NCBI RefSeq assembly: GCF_003001675.1
Contig: NZ_PVYW01000016.1
Coordinates: 168,876 to 232,875 of the forward strand
Direction: 5' to 3'
Source of the DNA: Cohnella sp. SGD-V74
Lineage (GTDB): Bacteria > Bacillota > Bacilli > Paenibacillales > Paenibacillaceae
DNA length: 64,000 nucleotides
The position numbers and the translations under genes are program-made. The notes under the pieces are model-generated. The model was not told where the DNA came from, made no database searches, and worked only from the letters and a program-made list of their open reading frames with translations. Of this stretch, positions 25,284-33,546 are shown piece after piece; the first letter of the stretch is position 1, and each line of letters starts with the position of its first letter.

Positions 25284-26857
25284 GGCGCGGGGCGAAGAGA
25301 CCGCTAGCTTTCTTCGCTGCCGCCGCTCTGCTGCTGGCCGGCTGTTCGGCAGCCGCCCCGAAGGAATCCGCCGCTCCGGCGGACGGACCGTCCGGCGTAT
25401 TCTACGAAGTGTTCGTTCGCTCGTTCGCCGATTCGGACGGGGACGGCATCGGGGATTTGAACGGCCTGACGGGCAGACTCGACTATTTGGAAGACCTCGG
25501 GGTGGATGGACTGTGGCTGATGCCCATTCAGCCGTCCCCGAGCTACCACGGCTACGACGTGACCGATTATTACGGGATTCACCCGGATTACGGCACGATG
25601 GACGACTTCCGCAAGCTGCTGGAGGAAGCCCAGCGCCGCGACATTCGCGTCATTATGGACCTTGTCGTCAACCATACGAGCTCCGAGCATCCGTGGTTCG
25701 CCGATTCGGCTCAGGGCGCCGGCAGCAATTACAGGGACTGGTATACGTGGGCGGAAAATGCCGAGCAGGCGACGCCCTCCGACGGGGCGACGGGATCGGA
25801 CCCGTGGCACAAGGGAGAGAGCGGCAGCTACCTGGGCGTCTTCTGGGGCGGCATGCCGGACTTGAACTTCGACAATCCCGAGGTCCGCAAGGAAATGATC
25901 GCCATCGGCCAATACTGGCTCAAGGAAGGCGTAGACGGCTTCCGACTGGACGCGGCCAAGCATATTTTCGGCGATTTCAAGTCGACGATCTCCTCTCCGA
26001 CCGTGCAGCAGAAAAATAAAAGCTGGTGGCAGGAGTTCCGCCAAGGCCTCGACGAGGTCAATCCCGACGCCTATCTCGTCGGCGAAGTATGGGACGGAGC
26101 GGCGATCGTCGCGCCTTATCTGGACAACGCGCTCGATTCGGCTTTTAACTTCGATCTTGCGGGCACGCTGCTCGGCGCGGCGGCTTCAGGCCGATCGTCC
26201 AGCATCGGCTTTACGCTGTCCCGTATGCATGACTACTACGGCAAGGTGTCCGGGGGCCGGTTCGTCGACGCGCCGTTCCTGTCCAACCACGACCAGACTC
26301 GCGTCATGAGCGCGGTCGGTGGCGATGTCGGAAGAGCCAAGCTTGCGGCTTCGCTGCTGCTGACGATGCCGGGCAACGCCTTCGTCTACTACGGCGAGGA
26401 GTTGGGCGTCGCCGGGCTTAAACCGGACGAGAAGCTGCGCGAGCCGTTCCCGTGGACGAGGAAGGGGGGCTCGCCGGAGGAGACGACGTGGCAAAGCTCG
26501 TCGTATCGCACCGAAGAGGCGTCAGTGGAAGCTCAGGAGGCGGACCCGAATTCGCTTTTGAACCACTACAGGAAGCTCATTTCCTGGAGGGCCCAGCATG
26601 CTGCGCTGCGAGAAGGCACGATCGCTTCTTACGACGCGGGGAACGACTACGTCACCGCATACGTACGCGCGAGCGGAGACCGGCAATTGCTGGTGCTGCA
26701 CAATATGTCCGAGCAGCCGCAGACGGTCGCGCTGCCGGAAGGCAAACCGGAGCAGGCCGTGTTCTCCAAGCTGCGTCTGACGACCGACGACGCGGCGTCG
26801 ATGGACGGACAGACGATCTCTCTTCCTCCTTACGGAACGGTTGTTTTGACTTCTTAA
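25280..26857 (+). CDS. Lipoprotein alpha-amylase (GH13)
   Basis: The 525-residue enzyme starts at the ATG overlapping the malG stop. The signal ends in LLLAGC, so it is anchored outside the membrane and would hydrolyse starch or long dextrins to feed the adjacent importer. All four GH13 regions are present: DLVVNHTS (I), GFRLDAAKH with the nucleophile Asp (II), VGEVWD with the acid/base Glu (III) and LSNHDQ (IV). It begins GVFYEVFVRSFADSDGDGIGDLNG, typical of oligo-1,6-glucosidase/neopullulanase-like amylases. A C-terminal beta domain ends the protein. In-frame sequence upstream of 25280 lies inside malG. Confidence 0.93.
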   Translation: MRRGAKRPLAFFAAAALLLAGCSAAAPKESAAPADGPSGVFYEVFVRSFADSDGDGIGDLNGLTGRLDYLEDLGVDGLWLMPIQPSPSYHGYDVTDYYGIHPDYGTMDDFRKLLEEAQRRDIRVIMDLVVNHTSSEHPWFADSAQGAGSNYRDWYTWAENAEQATPSDGATGSDPWHKGESGSYLGVFWGGMPDLNFDNPEVRKEMIAIGQYWLKEGVDGFRLDAAKHIFGDFKSTISSPTVQQKNKSWWQEFRQGLDEVNPDAYLVGEVWDGAAIVAPYLDNALDSAFNFDLAGTLLGAAASGRSSSIGFTLSRMHDYYGKVSGGRFVDAPFLSNHDQTRVMSAVGGDVGRAKLAASLLLTMPGNAFVYYGEELGVAGLKPDEKLREPFPWTRKGGSPEETTWQSSSYRTEEASVEAQEADPNSLLNHYRKLISWRAQHAALREGTIASYDAGNDYVTAYVRASGDRQLLVLHNMSEQPQTVALPEGKPEQAVFSKLRLTTDDAASMDGQTISLPPYGTVVLTS

Positions 26858-26887
26858 TGAATGATCTAAATATAAGCCAATGAGGTT

Positions 26888-27093
26888 GATCTATAGGCAA
26901 AGTTGCTTAAGATAATCGATGGACAAAGAAAGGTGTATGTACCTCCCGGAGACTGCCTCATACGCTCCTGAAACTACTTTGTAACGGGTTTCCCCATTCA
27001 GGTTTCAGGAGCGTATAGCATCGGAGGGAGGTACATATACCTTCACCTTTATGATCGATTATCTTTGCGAGCAACTTGGAGCGCCTATAGATC
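26888..27093. repeat. Long cruciform element B (covarying palindrome family)
   Basis: GATCTATAGGC (26888-26898) pairs with GCCTATAGATC (27083-27093). Inside, AAGATAATCGAT pairs with ATCGATTATCTT, AAGGTGTATGTACCTCCC with GGGAGGTACATATACCTT (one wobble position), and ATACGCTCCTGAAAC with GTTTCAGGAGCGTAT. CTGCCTCATAC is shared with elements A and C, and the apical part GTAACGGGTTT parallels TTGCGGGTTAA of A. Confidence 0.85.
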
Positions 27094-27177
27094 AGCCTTC
27101 TTTGCGTTGGCACGAACGCCTATCCATCCGGCCACATACAATGGAGCACTCACACGAATGACTGGAGAGTGGGATAG

Positions 27178-28572
27178 GTGGATATTCAATTATCTGCGAT
27201 TCACTGGGTTTACGTGGCGTTTATCGCATTCATACTCGCTTTGCTCGTGAAGCGAAGAGATACGACGCTGATCTGCGTCGCGGGCATTTTCACGCTGGGC
27301 TTGATCGCGACGGAAAGCATCGGCGGCTCGGTGTCGGGCATTTTCAACAGCTTTATTTACGCCACCAAGGAGCTGCTGGGCACGATCTTCATCATCTCGA
27401 TCATCGTCGCCATGAGCCGCGTGCTCATCATTACGGGCATCAACGAGACGATGATTAAACCGCTTACAGGGTTTCTGCGGACGCCGACGCTGGCGTTCTG
27501 GGGCATCGGCATCATCATGCTGCTGACCTCGCTGTTTTTCTGGCCGTCTCCCGGCGTCGCCCTGATCGGGGCCGTGCTGCTGCCGGTCGCGCTGCGCGTC
27601 GGCCTGCCTGCGCTCGGAGCGGCCGTTGCGATGAACCTGTTCGGACACGGCATCGCGCTGTCCGGAGATTACATTATTCAAGGAGCGCCGAAGCTGACGG
27701 CGGACGCGGCGGGCTTGCCGGTGTCCCAGGTCATGGCGGCCAGCGTCCCGCTCGTCATCGTGATGGGGCTCGTGACGACGATCGTCGCGTTCTGGATGAT
27801 GCGCAGGGACATGAAGAACGGGAAGTGGAACGACGGCTTGGTCGCCGCCGGCCGGGAGGAAGCGGGGACGAAAGCGGCGGTGAACTTGCCGGCTTCGGTG
27901 AAGAAGGCGCTGGCCATCGCGATCCCGATTCTGTTCGCGATCGACGTCGCGGCGATGTTCGCCTTCGACCTGCAAGGAGGCGACGCGACCGCCCTGATCG
28001 GCGGTACGGCGGTCGTCATCCTGATCGTGGCGACGATGCTGGCCCATCGGAACAAAGGGCTGGAAGAGACGACCTCATATTTAATAGAAGGTTTTCAATT
28101 CGGATTCCGGGTATTCGGACCGGTTATTCCGATCGCGGCGTTTTTCTATCTCGGCGATTCGGCTTTCAAGGAGCTGTTCGGCGACGGCGCGCTGCTCGGC
28201 TCTCACGGCATCGTGAACGATCTCGGCGTCGCGCTCGCCAATTCGGTGCCGATGAACGGAGCGGTCGCATCGGTGACGCTGACGGCTACCGGAGCGATTA
28301 CCGGCCTCGACGGCTCGGGCTTCTCGGGCATCTCGCTCGTCGGCTCGGTCGCGCACATGTTCTCCGTCGCGCTCGGCAGCGGAGCGGCGACGCTGACCGC
28401 CCTCGGCCAGGTGGCGGCGATCTGGGTCGGCGGCGGAACGCTGATCCCGTGGGCGCTGATCCCGGCCGCGGCCATCTGCGGCGTCAGCCCGTTCGAGCTG
28501 GCCCGGCGCAACCTGAAGCCGGTGCTGATCGGGCTGGCCGTCACGACGGTCGTCGCGATATTCCTCGTGTAA
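27178..28572 (+). CDS. Multispanning permease, ion-transporter-type, substrate unknown
   Basis: The GTG at 27178 follows GGAGAG by 8 bases and gives a 464-residue protein. About twelve hydrophobic segments are seen. Two inverted hairpin-like stretches, GVALIGAVLLPVALRVGLP...GHGIALSGDYIIQGAPKL and NSVPMNGAVASVTLTATGAITGLDGSG, recall the re-entrant loops of ion-transporter superfamily permeases (GntP, citrate and NhaC-like). No specific subfamily was recognised. It follows the amylase gene across cruciform element B and precedes a sigma factor; neither neighbour clearly indicates the substrate. Confidence 0.6.
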   Translation: MDIQLSAIHWVYVAFIAFILALLVKRRDTTLICVAGIFTLGLIATESIGGSVSGIFNSFIYATKELLGTIFIISIIVAMSRVLIITGINETMIKPLTGFLRTPTLAFWGIGIIMLLTSLFFWPSPGVALIGAVLLPVALRVGLPALGAAVAMNLFGHGIALSGDYIIQGAPKLTADAAGLPVSQVMAASVPLVIVMGLVTTIVAFWMMRRDMKNGKWNDGLVAAGREEAGTKAAVNLPASVKKALAIAIPILFAIDVAAMFAFDLQGGDATALIGGTAVVILIVATMLAHRNKGLEETTSYLIEGFQFGFRVFGPVIPIAAFFYLGDSAFKELFGDGALLGSHGIVNDLGVALANSVPMNGAVASVTLTATGAITGLDGSGFSGISLVGSVAHMFSVALGSGAATLTALGQVAAIWVGGGTLIPWALIPAAAICGVSPFELARRNLKPVLIGLAVTTVVAIFLV

Positions 28573-28589
28573 GCAAGGATGCAAACCCT

Positions 28590-28633
28590 GCAGCCGATCC
28601 GCCCTGTCGTCTCGACGGGCGCGGATCGGCTGC
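28590..28633 (+). terminator. Hairpin after the permease gene
   Basis: GCAGCCGATCCGC (28590-28602) pairs with GCGGATCGGCTGC (28621-28633), with an inner CCTGTCG/CGACGGG stem. No T-run follows, so termination is likely but not certain. Confidence 0.6.
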
Positions 28634-28737
28634 ACTACAATGAAAAAATAAAATGAACCGTTTGCCGGGATGCGGGATCTAACAGATAGATAGAGAAAAA
28701 TAAGGCGGCGAAACGTCTTGGAAACGGAGGAGAACCG

Positions 28738-29274
28738 TTGTCTGAACTGGCATGGAAGACGGATGTGCAGCTCGCCTGCTCGGGCGACCGCGAGGCGTTC
28801 TCAAGGCTTGTCCGACAGATGCAAAACGAGCTGTACGGAATGGCGCGGACGCTGCTGCACAGAGACGAGGATTGCGCGGACGCGATTCAGGAAGCGATTC
28901 TGCAAGCTTACCGAAGCGTTCGGAAGCTGCGGGAGCCGGCTTATTTTCGGACCTGGATGTTTCGGATCCTCATTCACGAGTGCCGGCGAATCTACCGGAA
29001 GCAGAAGAGAGTGTCTCCTACGGATGCGATTCCGGACCGGGCAGCTCCGGACAGGGAGTCGGATCTCGACTTGAAGGATGCCGTCAATCGGTTGGACGAG
29101 CCTCTGCGTACGTTGGTGAAGCTGCATTATTTCGCGGATTTGCCGTTGGCGCAGATCGCGGACATCATGAACGTGTCGGAGGGGACGCTGAAGTCGAGGC
29201 TGCATCGGGCCAGGCGGCAGTTGGTCAAATGGCTGAACGTATCCGAGAGAGGTGAGATCGGTTATGAATGCTGA
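28738..29274 (+). CDS. ECF-type RNA polymerase sigma factor
   Basis: The 178-residue protein starts at TTG 28738, 6 bases after GGAGGAGAA. Region 2 spans about 8-90 (FSRLVRQMQNELYGMARTLLHRDEDCADAIQEAILQAY, then YFRTWMFRILIHECRRIYRK). Region 4 spans about 110-165 (LDEPLRTLVKLHYFADLPLAQIADIMNVSEGTLKSRLHRARRQL). There is no region 1 or 3, the ECF layout. It overlaps the next gene by 11 bases, which encodes a membrane DUF4179 protein, so the pair is a sigma/anti-sigma operon. No convincing autoregulatory promoter was found upstream. Confidence 0.92.
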   Translation: MSELAWKTDVQLACSGDREAFSRLVRQMQNELYGMARTLLHRDEDCADAIQEAILQAYRSVRKLREPAYFRTWMFRILIHECRRIYRKQKRVSPTDAIPDRAAPDRESDLDLKDAVNRLDEPLRTLVKLHYFADLPLAQIADIMNVSEGTLKSRLHRARRQLVKWLNVSERGEIGYEC

Positions 29275-30646
29275 ACAGTTGGAAACAAGGCTGCAGAACA
29301 TCGGAAAACGGGAGGGGACGAGCGTTCCGGCAGCCGTTGCGGAGAGGATCGAGCTGACGTTGGCGGCTTTGCCGGATCGGAGCGCGCAGAGGCGGACGGC
29401 AAGGAGACGCAGAGCTTGGGCCGCGCTGATCGCTTCGGCGGCGATCGTCGGAGGATCGATCGCGGGGTATTCGGCTTACAATCAGGAGGGGGCGTTAGAG
29501 AGTCCTGTCGAGCAGGCCGGACCGTCTTCGGGGATTCCGATTGATGTCCACTCCGAGTACGAGAGGCTGAGGTCGCAGCTCTCCGTCTATGAACTCCGAG
29601 ACTCGATCCGCAGAATGAGTCTGAAGGAGAACTCGGTGTCGGGAGCAGGCGTATCGGATCAAGGAATTCACGTGCGGCTTGGCTACATCGTCAACGACGG
29701 CTATGCGCTGGCTATCCGCTACTCGATCACGTCGGATCAGCCGATTAAGGATTTTAACTTGAAGGGCGCTGTGCGAGTGGACGGGCAGACGGTCGGATAT
29801 GTCGGCCAAGCGGGAGAAGACGAAGGGGAATACGCCGTTTTTCGCAACGAGTATACGATCGTGAGCTCGACTCAATACGAAGGCGTGCTGTCCACGACAT
29901 ACTACCCTTTCGAAGGCGTCCGGATGCAGCATACGGACTTCGAGTTGGCCGTCTCGCGGATCGGGACCGTCGATGGAGAGTGGGAGTTCGACGTCGATGT
30001 GCGCAGGCAGGACCCTTCGCTCGTCATCGTCACTCCGCAAAACTCATTTGACGTGAGCTACGGTCTGAACGTGAGCAAAGTTTCGATGTCCAAGGTGTCC
30101 ACGAGAATCGATTATACGTTCAAGCCGTCCGCATCCAGAATAAATCGGGTTTTCGGAATCGAGCTGGAGGACGATACGGGATACCGGTACGGAGCGGTCG
30201 CTCTCCGCGAATCCGGGAACGGGGAGATCAGCCATGCGAGCTTCCCGGCGCTTAATCCCGAGGCGAACAGCTTGCTGATCAGACCGGTCTACTGGGATTG
30301 GAAGATCAACGACGGGAAGGGACGGGCCGACGTGAAGAGCGTGCCTGCCCCGAACGATCCGCTTGTCGTTCCGATCGGGGAGGACAAGGAATTGATCGTC
30401 ACGGCGATCGAAAGGCGATCGGACCGAACCGTCGTGCGCACGCTGTTCCCGCCCGGCGAGGCTGTCGGCTTTTCCCTGTACGACGTCGAGAACGGCAAGG
30501 TGCCTGTTATCGATACGCTGTACGGCAAGGAGAGCGGAATGGTTTTCGGTCCCGTTGCGTCCGACGCGAAGCTTCAGATCGTGGCGGAAAGCTTCGGGAA
30601 GTCGACCTACCTGCCCGAGCTGGAGGTACGGGTCAACCTTCTCTAA
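29264..30646 (+). CDS. Membrane anti-sigma factor with DUF4179 domain
   Basis: The ATG at 29264, inside the sigma factor gene and after GAGAGGTG, gives a 460-residue protein. A short cytoplasmic N-terminus of about 50 residues, which would bind the sigma factor, is followed by a basic stretch (RRTARRRRAW) and one membrane segment (AALIASAAIVGGSIAGYSAY). The remainder is extracellular, beta-rich and of DUF4179 type (LRDSIRRMSLKENSVSGAGVSDQGI..RLGYIVNDGYALAIRYSI). Proteins of this sort hold an ECF sigma factor inactive at the membrane until an envelope signal arrives; the signal is not evident. Confidence 0.85.
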   Translation: MNAEQLETRLQNIGKREGTSVPAAVAERIELTLAALPDRSAQRRTARRRRAWAALIASAAIVGGSIAGYSAYNQEGALESPVEQAGPSSGIPIDVHSEYERLRSQLSVYELRDSIRRMSLKENSVSGAGVSDQGIHVRLGYIVNDGYALAIRYSITSDQPIKDFNLKGAVRVDGQTVGYVGQAGEDEGEYAVFRNEYTIVSSTQYEGVLSTTYYPFEGVRMQHTDFELAVSRIGTVDGEWEFDVDVRRQDPSLVIVTPQNSFDVSYGLNVSKVSMSKVSTRIDYTFKPSASRINRVFGIELEDDTGYRYGAVALRESGNGEISHASFPALNPEANSLLIRPVYWDWKINDGKGRADVKSVPAPNDPLVVPIGEDKELIVTAIERRSDRTVVRTLFPPGEAVGFSLYDVENGKVPVIDTLYGKESGMVFGPVASDAKLQIVAESFGKSTYLPELEVRVNLL

Positions 30647-30657
30647 TCCGACTGTGT

Positions 30658-30663
30658 TATAAT
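30658..30663 (+). promoter_or_regulatory. -10 box of the DUF1802 gene
   Basis: TATAAT lies 41 bases before the ATG at 30704. The matching -35 region (around 30633) is weak. Confidence 0.4.
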
Positions 30664-30703
30664 GAAGAAATCGTTAGGGCACAGAGGAGAGGGAAGCAAC
30701 GCA

Positions 30704-31270
30704 ATGGAAACGACGATCGCATTGAGAGAATGGGCCGTCGCCGTCAAGGCGCTGGAGGAAGGCAGGCAGGTCATCGTGCTGCGCAAGGGCGGCATCGCCG
30801 AGGAGACGAAGGAGTTCCGGCTGGAAAGCCCAAGGTTTTATCTGTTCCCGTCTTTCGAGCACCAGCGCCCGAATTTGGTGATTCCGGAAGCCGCCGGAGG
30901 CGTAGAGCAGACGCAAGCGGAAGCGGCGTTGACGCCGGGATTCGTGACGGTCACCTCGTTCGCGGAGGTTGCGGAGGACTTGGAAGTGACGGACGCGGAG
31001 ACGTTGAAGCGGCTGGAAGGTTTGCATATTTGGACGGAGGATTACGCGGAGGAGCGATTGCGGTGGAAAAAAACGAAGCCGCTGCACGTGCTTGTCCTGC
31101 GAGTCTACCGGCTGAACGAGCCTCGGACGATTCCGATGCGAGACGAATACGGCGGATGCAAATCCTGGATCGAACTGCAAGATTTGAGCGGCTCGCCGCT
31201 GACTCCGGTGCTGGACGACGAGCAATTCCGACGGCAATCGGAAGAAGTGAGAAATCGCATACATCGTTGA
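30704..31270 (+). CDS. DUF1802 family protein
   Basis: The ATG at 30704 follows AGAGGAGAGG and gives a 188-residue cytoplasmic protein. The N-terminus ALREWAVAVKALEEGRQVIVLRKGGIAEE with the following FYLFPSFEHQRPNLV is characteristic of DUF1802 (COG4293). The family has no established activity, although the LRKGGI..E..F...H..F.LFP pattern is highly conserved. It has its own -10 box and a good terminator, so it looks monocistronic and independent of the sigma/anti-sigma pair. Confidence 0.85.
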   Translation: METTIALREWAVAVKALEEGRQVIVLRKGGIAEETKEFRLESPRFYLFPSFEHQRPNLVIPEAAGGVEQTQAEAALTPGFVTVTSFAEVAEDLEVTDAETLKRLEGLHIWTEDYAEERLRWKKTKPLHVLVLRVYRLNEPRTIPMRDEYGGCKSWIELQDLSGSPLTPVLDDEQFRRQSEEVRNRIHR

Positions 31271-31278
31271 TATTGCGG

Positions 31279-31327
31279 GCAAACCGTCGTTCGTTTCCGA
31301 TCGGGACGAAGAACGGTTTGCTTTTTT
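31279..31327 (+). terminator. Terminator of the DUF1802 gene
   Basis: GCAAACCGT (31279-31287) pairs with ACGGTTTGC (31313-31321), followed directly by TTTTTT. Confidence 0.85.
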
Positions 31328-31351
31328 GACGTATCTTTCATAAAATTGTTA

Positions 31352-31380
31352 TTGAGAATCACTGAGAATCAAATTAAAAT
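31352..31380 (+). promoter_or_regulatory. suf operon promoter overlapped by a direct repeat
   Basis: TTGAGA (31352-31357) and TAAAAT (31375-31380) are 17 bases apart. TGAGAATCA occurs twice at a 10-base period (31353-31361 and 31363-31371) across the -35 and spacer, a plausible binding site for an iron or Fe-S regulator. Confidence 0.55.
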
Positions 31381-31445
31381 AATTATAAACAAGGATTTAT
31401 TCCAAAAGAGAATAAGTCCTCATAGAAACTTGGAGGGTTAGAAGA

Positions 31446-32225
31446 ATGTCTACTCAATTTGAAATTCAAGGTCTGAAGTCGTCCATAGAGGGCAAAGAGA
31501 TTTTGAAAGGAATCGATCTGAAGATTAACGGCGGCGAAGTGCACGCGATCATGGGTCCTAACGGTACAGGCAAAAGTACGCTTGCATCGGCATTGATGGG
31601 CCATCCGAAATACGAAGTAACCGAAGGAGCCGTTACGCTGAACGGCGAAGACGTGCTGGAGATGGGCGTCGACGAGCGCGCGCGCGCCGGCATGTTCCTC
31701 GCGATGCAGTATCCGAGCGAGATTACGGGCGTCACGAACGCCGACTTCCTGCGCAGCGCGATCAACGCCCGCCGCGAAGAAGGCAACGAGATTTCCCTGA
31801 TCAAGTTCGTGCGTCAGATGGAAGCGAAGATGAAAGAGTTGGAGATGAATCCGGAGTTCATGCACCGCTATCTGAACGAAGGCTTCTCCGGCGGCGAGAA
31901 GAAGCGCAACGAGATTCTGCAGATGATGCTGCTCGATCCGAAGCTGGTCATTCTTGATGAGATCGACTCCGGTCTCGACATCGACGCGCTGCGGATCGTG
32001 GCCGAGGGCGTGAACGCGATGCGCGCGGAAGACCGCGGATTTCTGATTATCACTCACTATCAACGCCTGTTGAACTATATTACGCCCGACTTCGTTCACG
32101 TTATGATGCAAGGCCGCATCGTGAAGTCCGGCGGACCGGAGCTGGCTCAGCGTCTGGAAGCGGAAGGCTACGATTGGGTAAAAGAAGAATTGGGCATCGT
32201 CGACGAGACCGTCGGCCAAGCTTAA
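31446..32225 (+). CDS. sufC: Fe-S cluster assembly ATPase SufC
   Basis: SufC is the ABC-type ATPase of the SufBCD scaffold that builds Fe-S clusters in the cytoplasm. The 259-residue protein has Walker A GPNGTGKST near residue 37, the SufC-type signature NEGFSGGEKKRNEI, Walker B KLVILDEIDSGLD and the switch histidine in LIITHYQRLL. There are no membrane segments. It opens a five-gene sufC-D-S-U-B operon, the standard Firmicute order, with AACTTGGAGGG before the ATG. Confidence 0.97.
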   Translation: MSTQFEIQGLKSSIEGKEILKGIDLKINGGEVHAIMGPNGTGKSTLASALMGHPKYEVTEGAVTLNGEDVLEMGVDERARAGMFLAMQYPSEITGVTNADFLRSAINARREEGNEISLIKFVRQMEAKMKELEMNPEFMHRYLNEGFSGGEKKRNEILQMMLLDPKLVILDEIDSGLDIDALRIVAEGVNAMRAEDRGFLIITHYQRLLNYITPDFVHVMMQGRIVKSGGPELAQRLEAEGYDWVKEELGIVDETVGQA

Positions 32226-32239
32226 GGAGGCAGGCAGCG

Positions 32240-33544
32240 ATGAGTACACCCATAACTTCTTTCGGCCGGGAAGCGGCCGCCGCAATCGCGCGCAGCAAGA
32301 ACGAGCCGGCCTGGCTCGTCGCCGTGCGCGAAGAAGCCGGACAGCTGGCGACGGAGCTTCCGTTGCCGAAGCCGGAGAAGCTTCCCCTGACGCGCTGGAC
32401 ACTGGACCATTACGGAGTGAACCGCCCTGGGCAGGCGGCGGCTTCCGCGGCGGATTTGCCCGCCCCGATTGCCGCGCTGCTTCCGGAAGAGAAGAGCGGA
32501 ACCCTGATCGTTCAGCATAACTCTTCCGTCATCTACACGCAGCTATCCGACGAATTGAAGGCGAAGGGCGTCATTCTGACGAGTCTGGAAGACGCCGCTC
32601 GCAATCACGAGGAGCTGTTCCGTCAACATTTCATGACCGCTTATACGAAGGATGAGCACAAGCTGTCCGCCGTGCACGCGGCGCTCTGGAACGGCGGTGT
32701 ATTCCTGTACGTCCCTAGCGAAGTCGTGATCGAGGAGCCGATTCAGGCGCTGCTGTTCGCGGATGACGCGACGGCTACGTTCATGCCTCACGTTCTCGTC
32801 ATCGCGGATAAGCACAGCCGCGTATCGTTCGTGGAGCAAGTCGCTTCCAAGCTTGGCGAGACGACGTCCACGCTGCTGCACAACAGCGCCGTGGAAGTGT
32901 TCGCGAAAGCCGGAGCGTTCGTGCAGTATGCGGCCGTTCATCATATGGACGGAAGCGCGATCGATTTCGCTTACCGCCGCGCGGTGCTGGACAACGACTC
33001 GCGCATCGAGTGGATCGTCGGCGACCTGCACAACGGCAACGCCGTTACCGATACGAAGTCGGTGCTTAAAGGCAACGGATCGACGTCCGATTCGAAAATC
33101 ATTTCCGTCGGAACGGGCAGCCAGCGCATGAGTCTCACGACGCAAGCCGTTCACTTCGGCCGTTCGAGCGAGAGCGACATGATTACCCGCGCGGTTATGA
33201 AGGAAGAATCGACGGCGATCATCAACGGCATTACGAAGATCGAGCACGGCGCCACGAAGGCGAACGGCCAGCAGACCGAGAGAGTGCTCATGCTGAGCCC
33301 GAAAGCCCGCGGAGACGCCAACCCGATCCTGCTGATCGACGAGGACGACGTCAAAGCCGGACACGCGGCCAGCGTAGGCCAAGTGAACGCCGAGCAAATT
33401 TATTATTTGATGTCCCGCGGAATTACCCGCAGCGAAGCGGAGAGGCTGATCATTCATGGCTTCCTCGACCCGGTCGTATCCGAGATTCCGCTGGAAGGAC
33501 TGCGCGAGCAACTGCACCGCATCCTTGAAAGAAAGCTGGGCTAA
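32240..33544 (+). CDS. sufD: Fe-S cluster assembly protein SufD
   Basis: The ATG at 32240 follows AAGGAGG by 8 bases; the frame is open further upstream inside sufC but has no start there. The 434-residue protein shows the SufB/D core: LHNSAVEVFAKAGAFVQYAAVHHM, TTQAVHFGRSSESDMITRAVMKEES and the C-terminal YYLMSRGITRSEAERLIIHGFLDPV. SufD pairs with SufB on SufC and is needed for iron entry into the nascent cluster. It is 14 bases after sufC. Confidence 0.95.
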   Translation: MSTPITSFGREAAAAIARSKNEPAWLVAVREEAGQLATELPLPKPEKLPLTRWTLDHYGVNRPGQAAASAADLPAPIAALLPEEKSGTLIVQHNSSVIYTQLSDELKAKGVILTSLEDAARNHEELFRQHFMTAYTKDEHKLSAVHAALWNGGVFLYVPSEVVIEEPIQALLFADDATATFMPHVLVIADKHSRVSFVEQVASKLGETTSTLLHNSAVEVFAKAGAFVQYAAVHHMDGSAIDFAYRRAVLDNDSRIEWIVGDLHNGNAVTDTKSVLKGNGSTSDSKIISVGTGSQRMSLTTQAVHFGRSSESDMITRAVMKEESTAIINGITKIEHGATKANGQQTERVLMLSPKARGDANPILLIDEDDVKAGHAASVGQVNAEQIYYLMSRGITRSEAERLIIHGFLDPVVSEIPLEGLREQLHRILERKLG

Positions 33545-33546
33545 TT

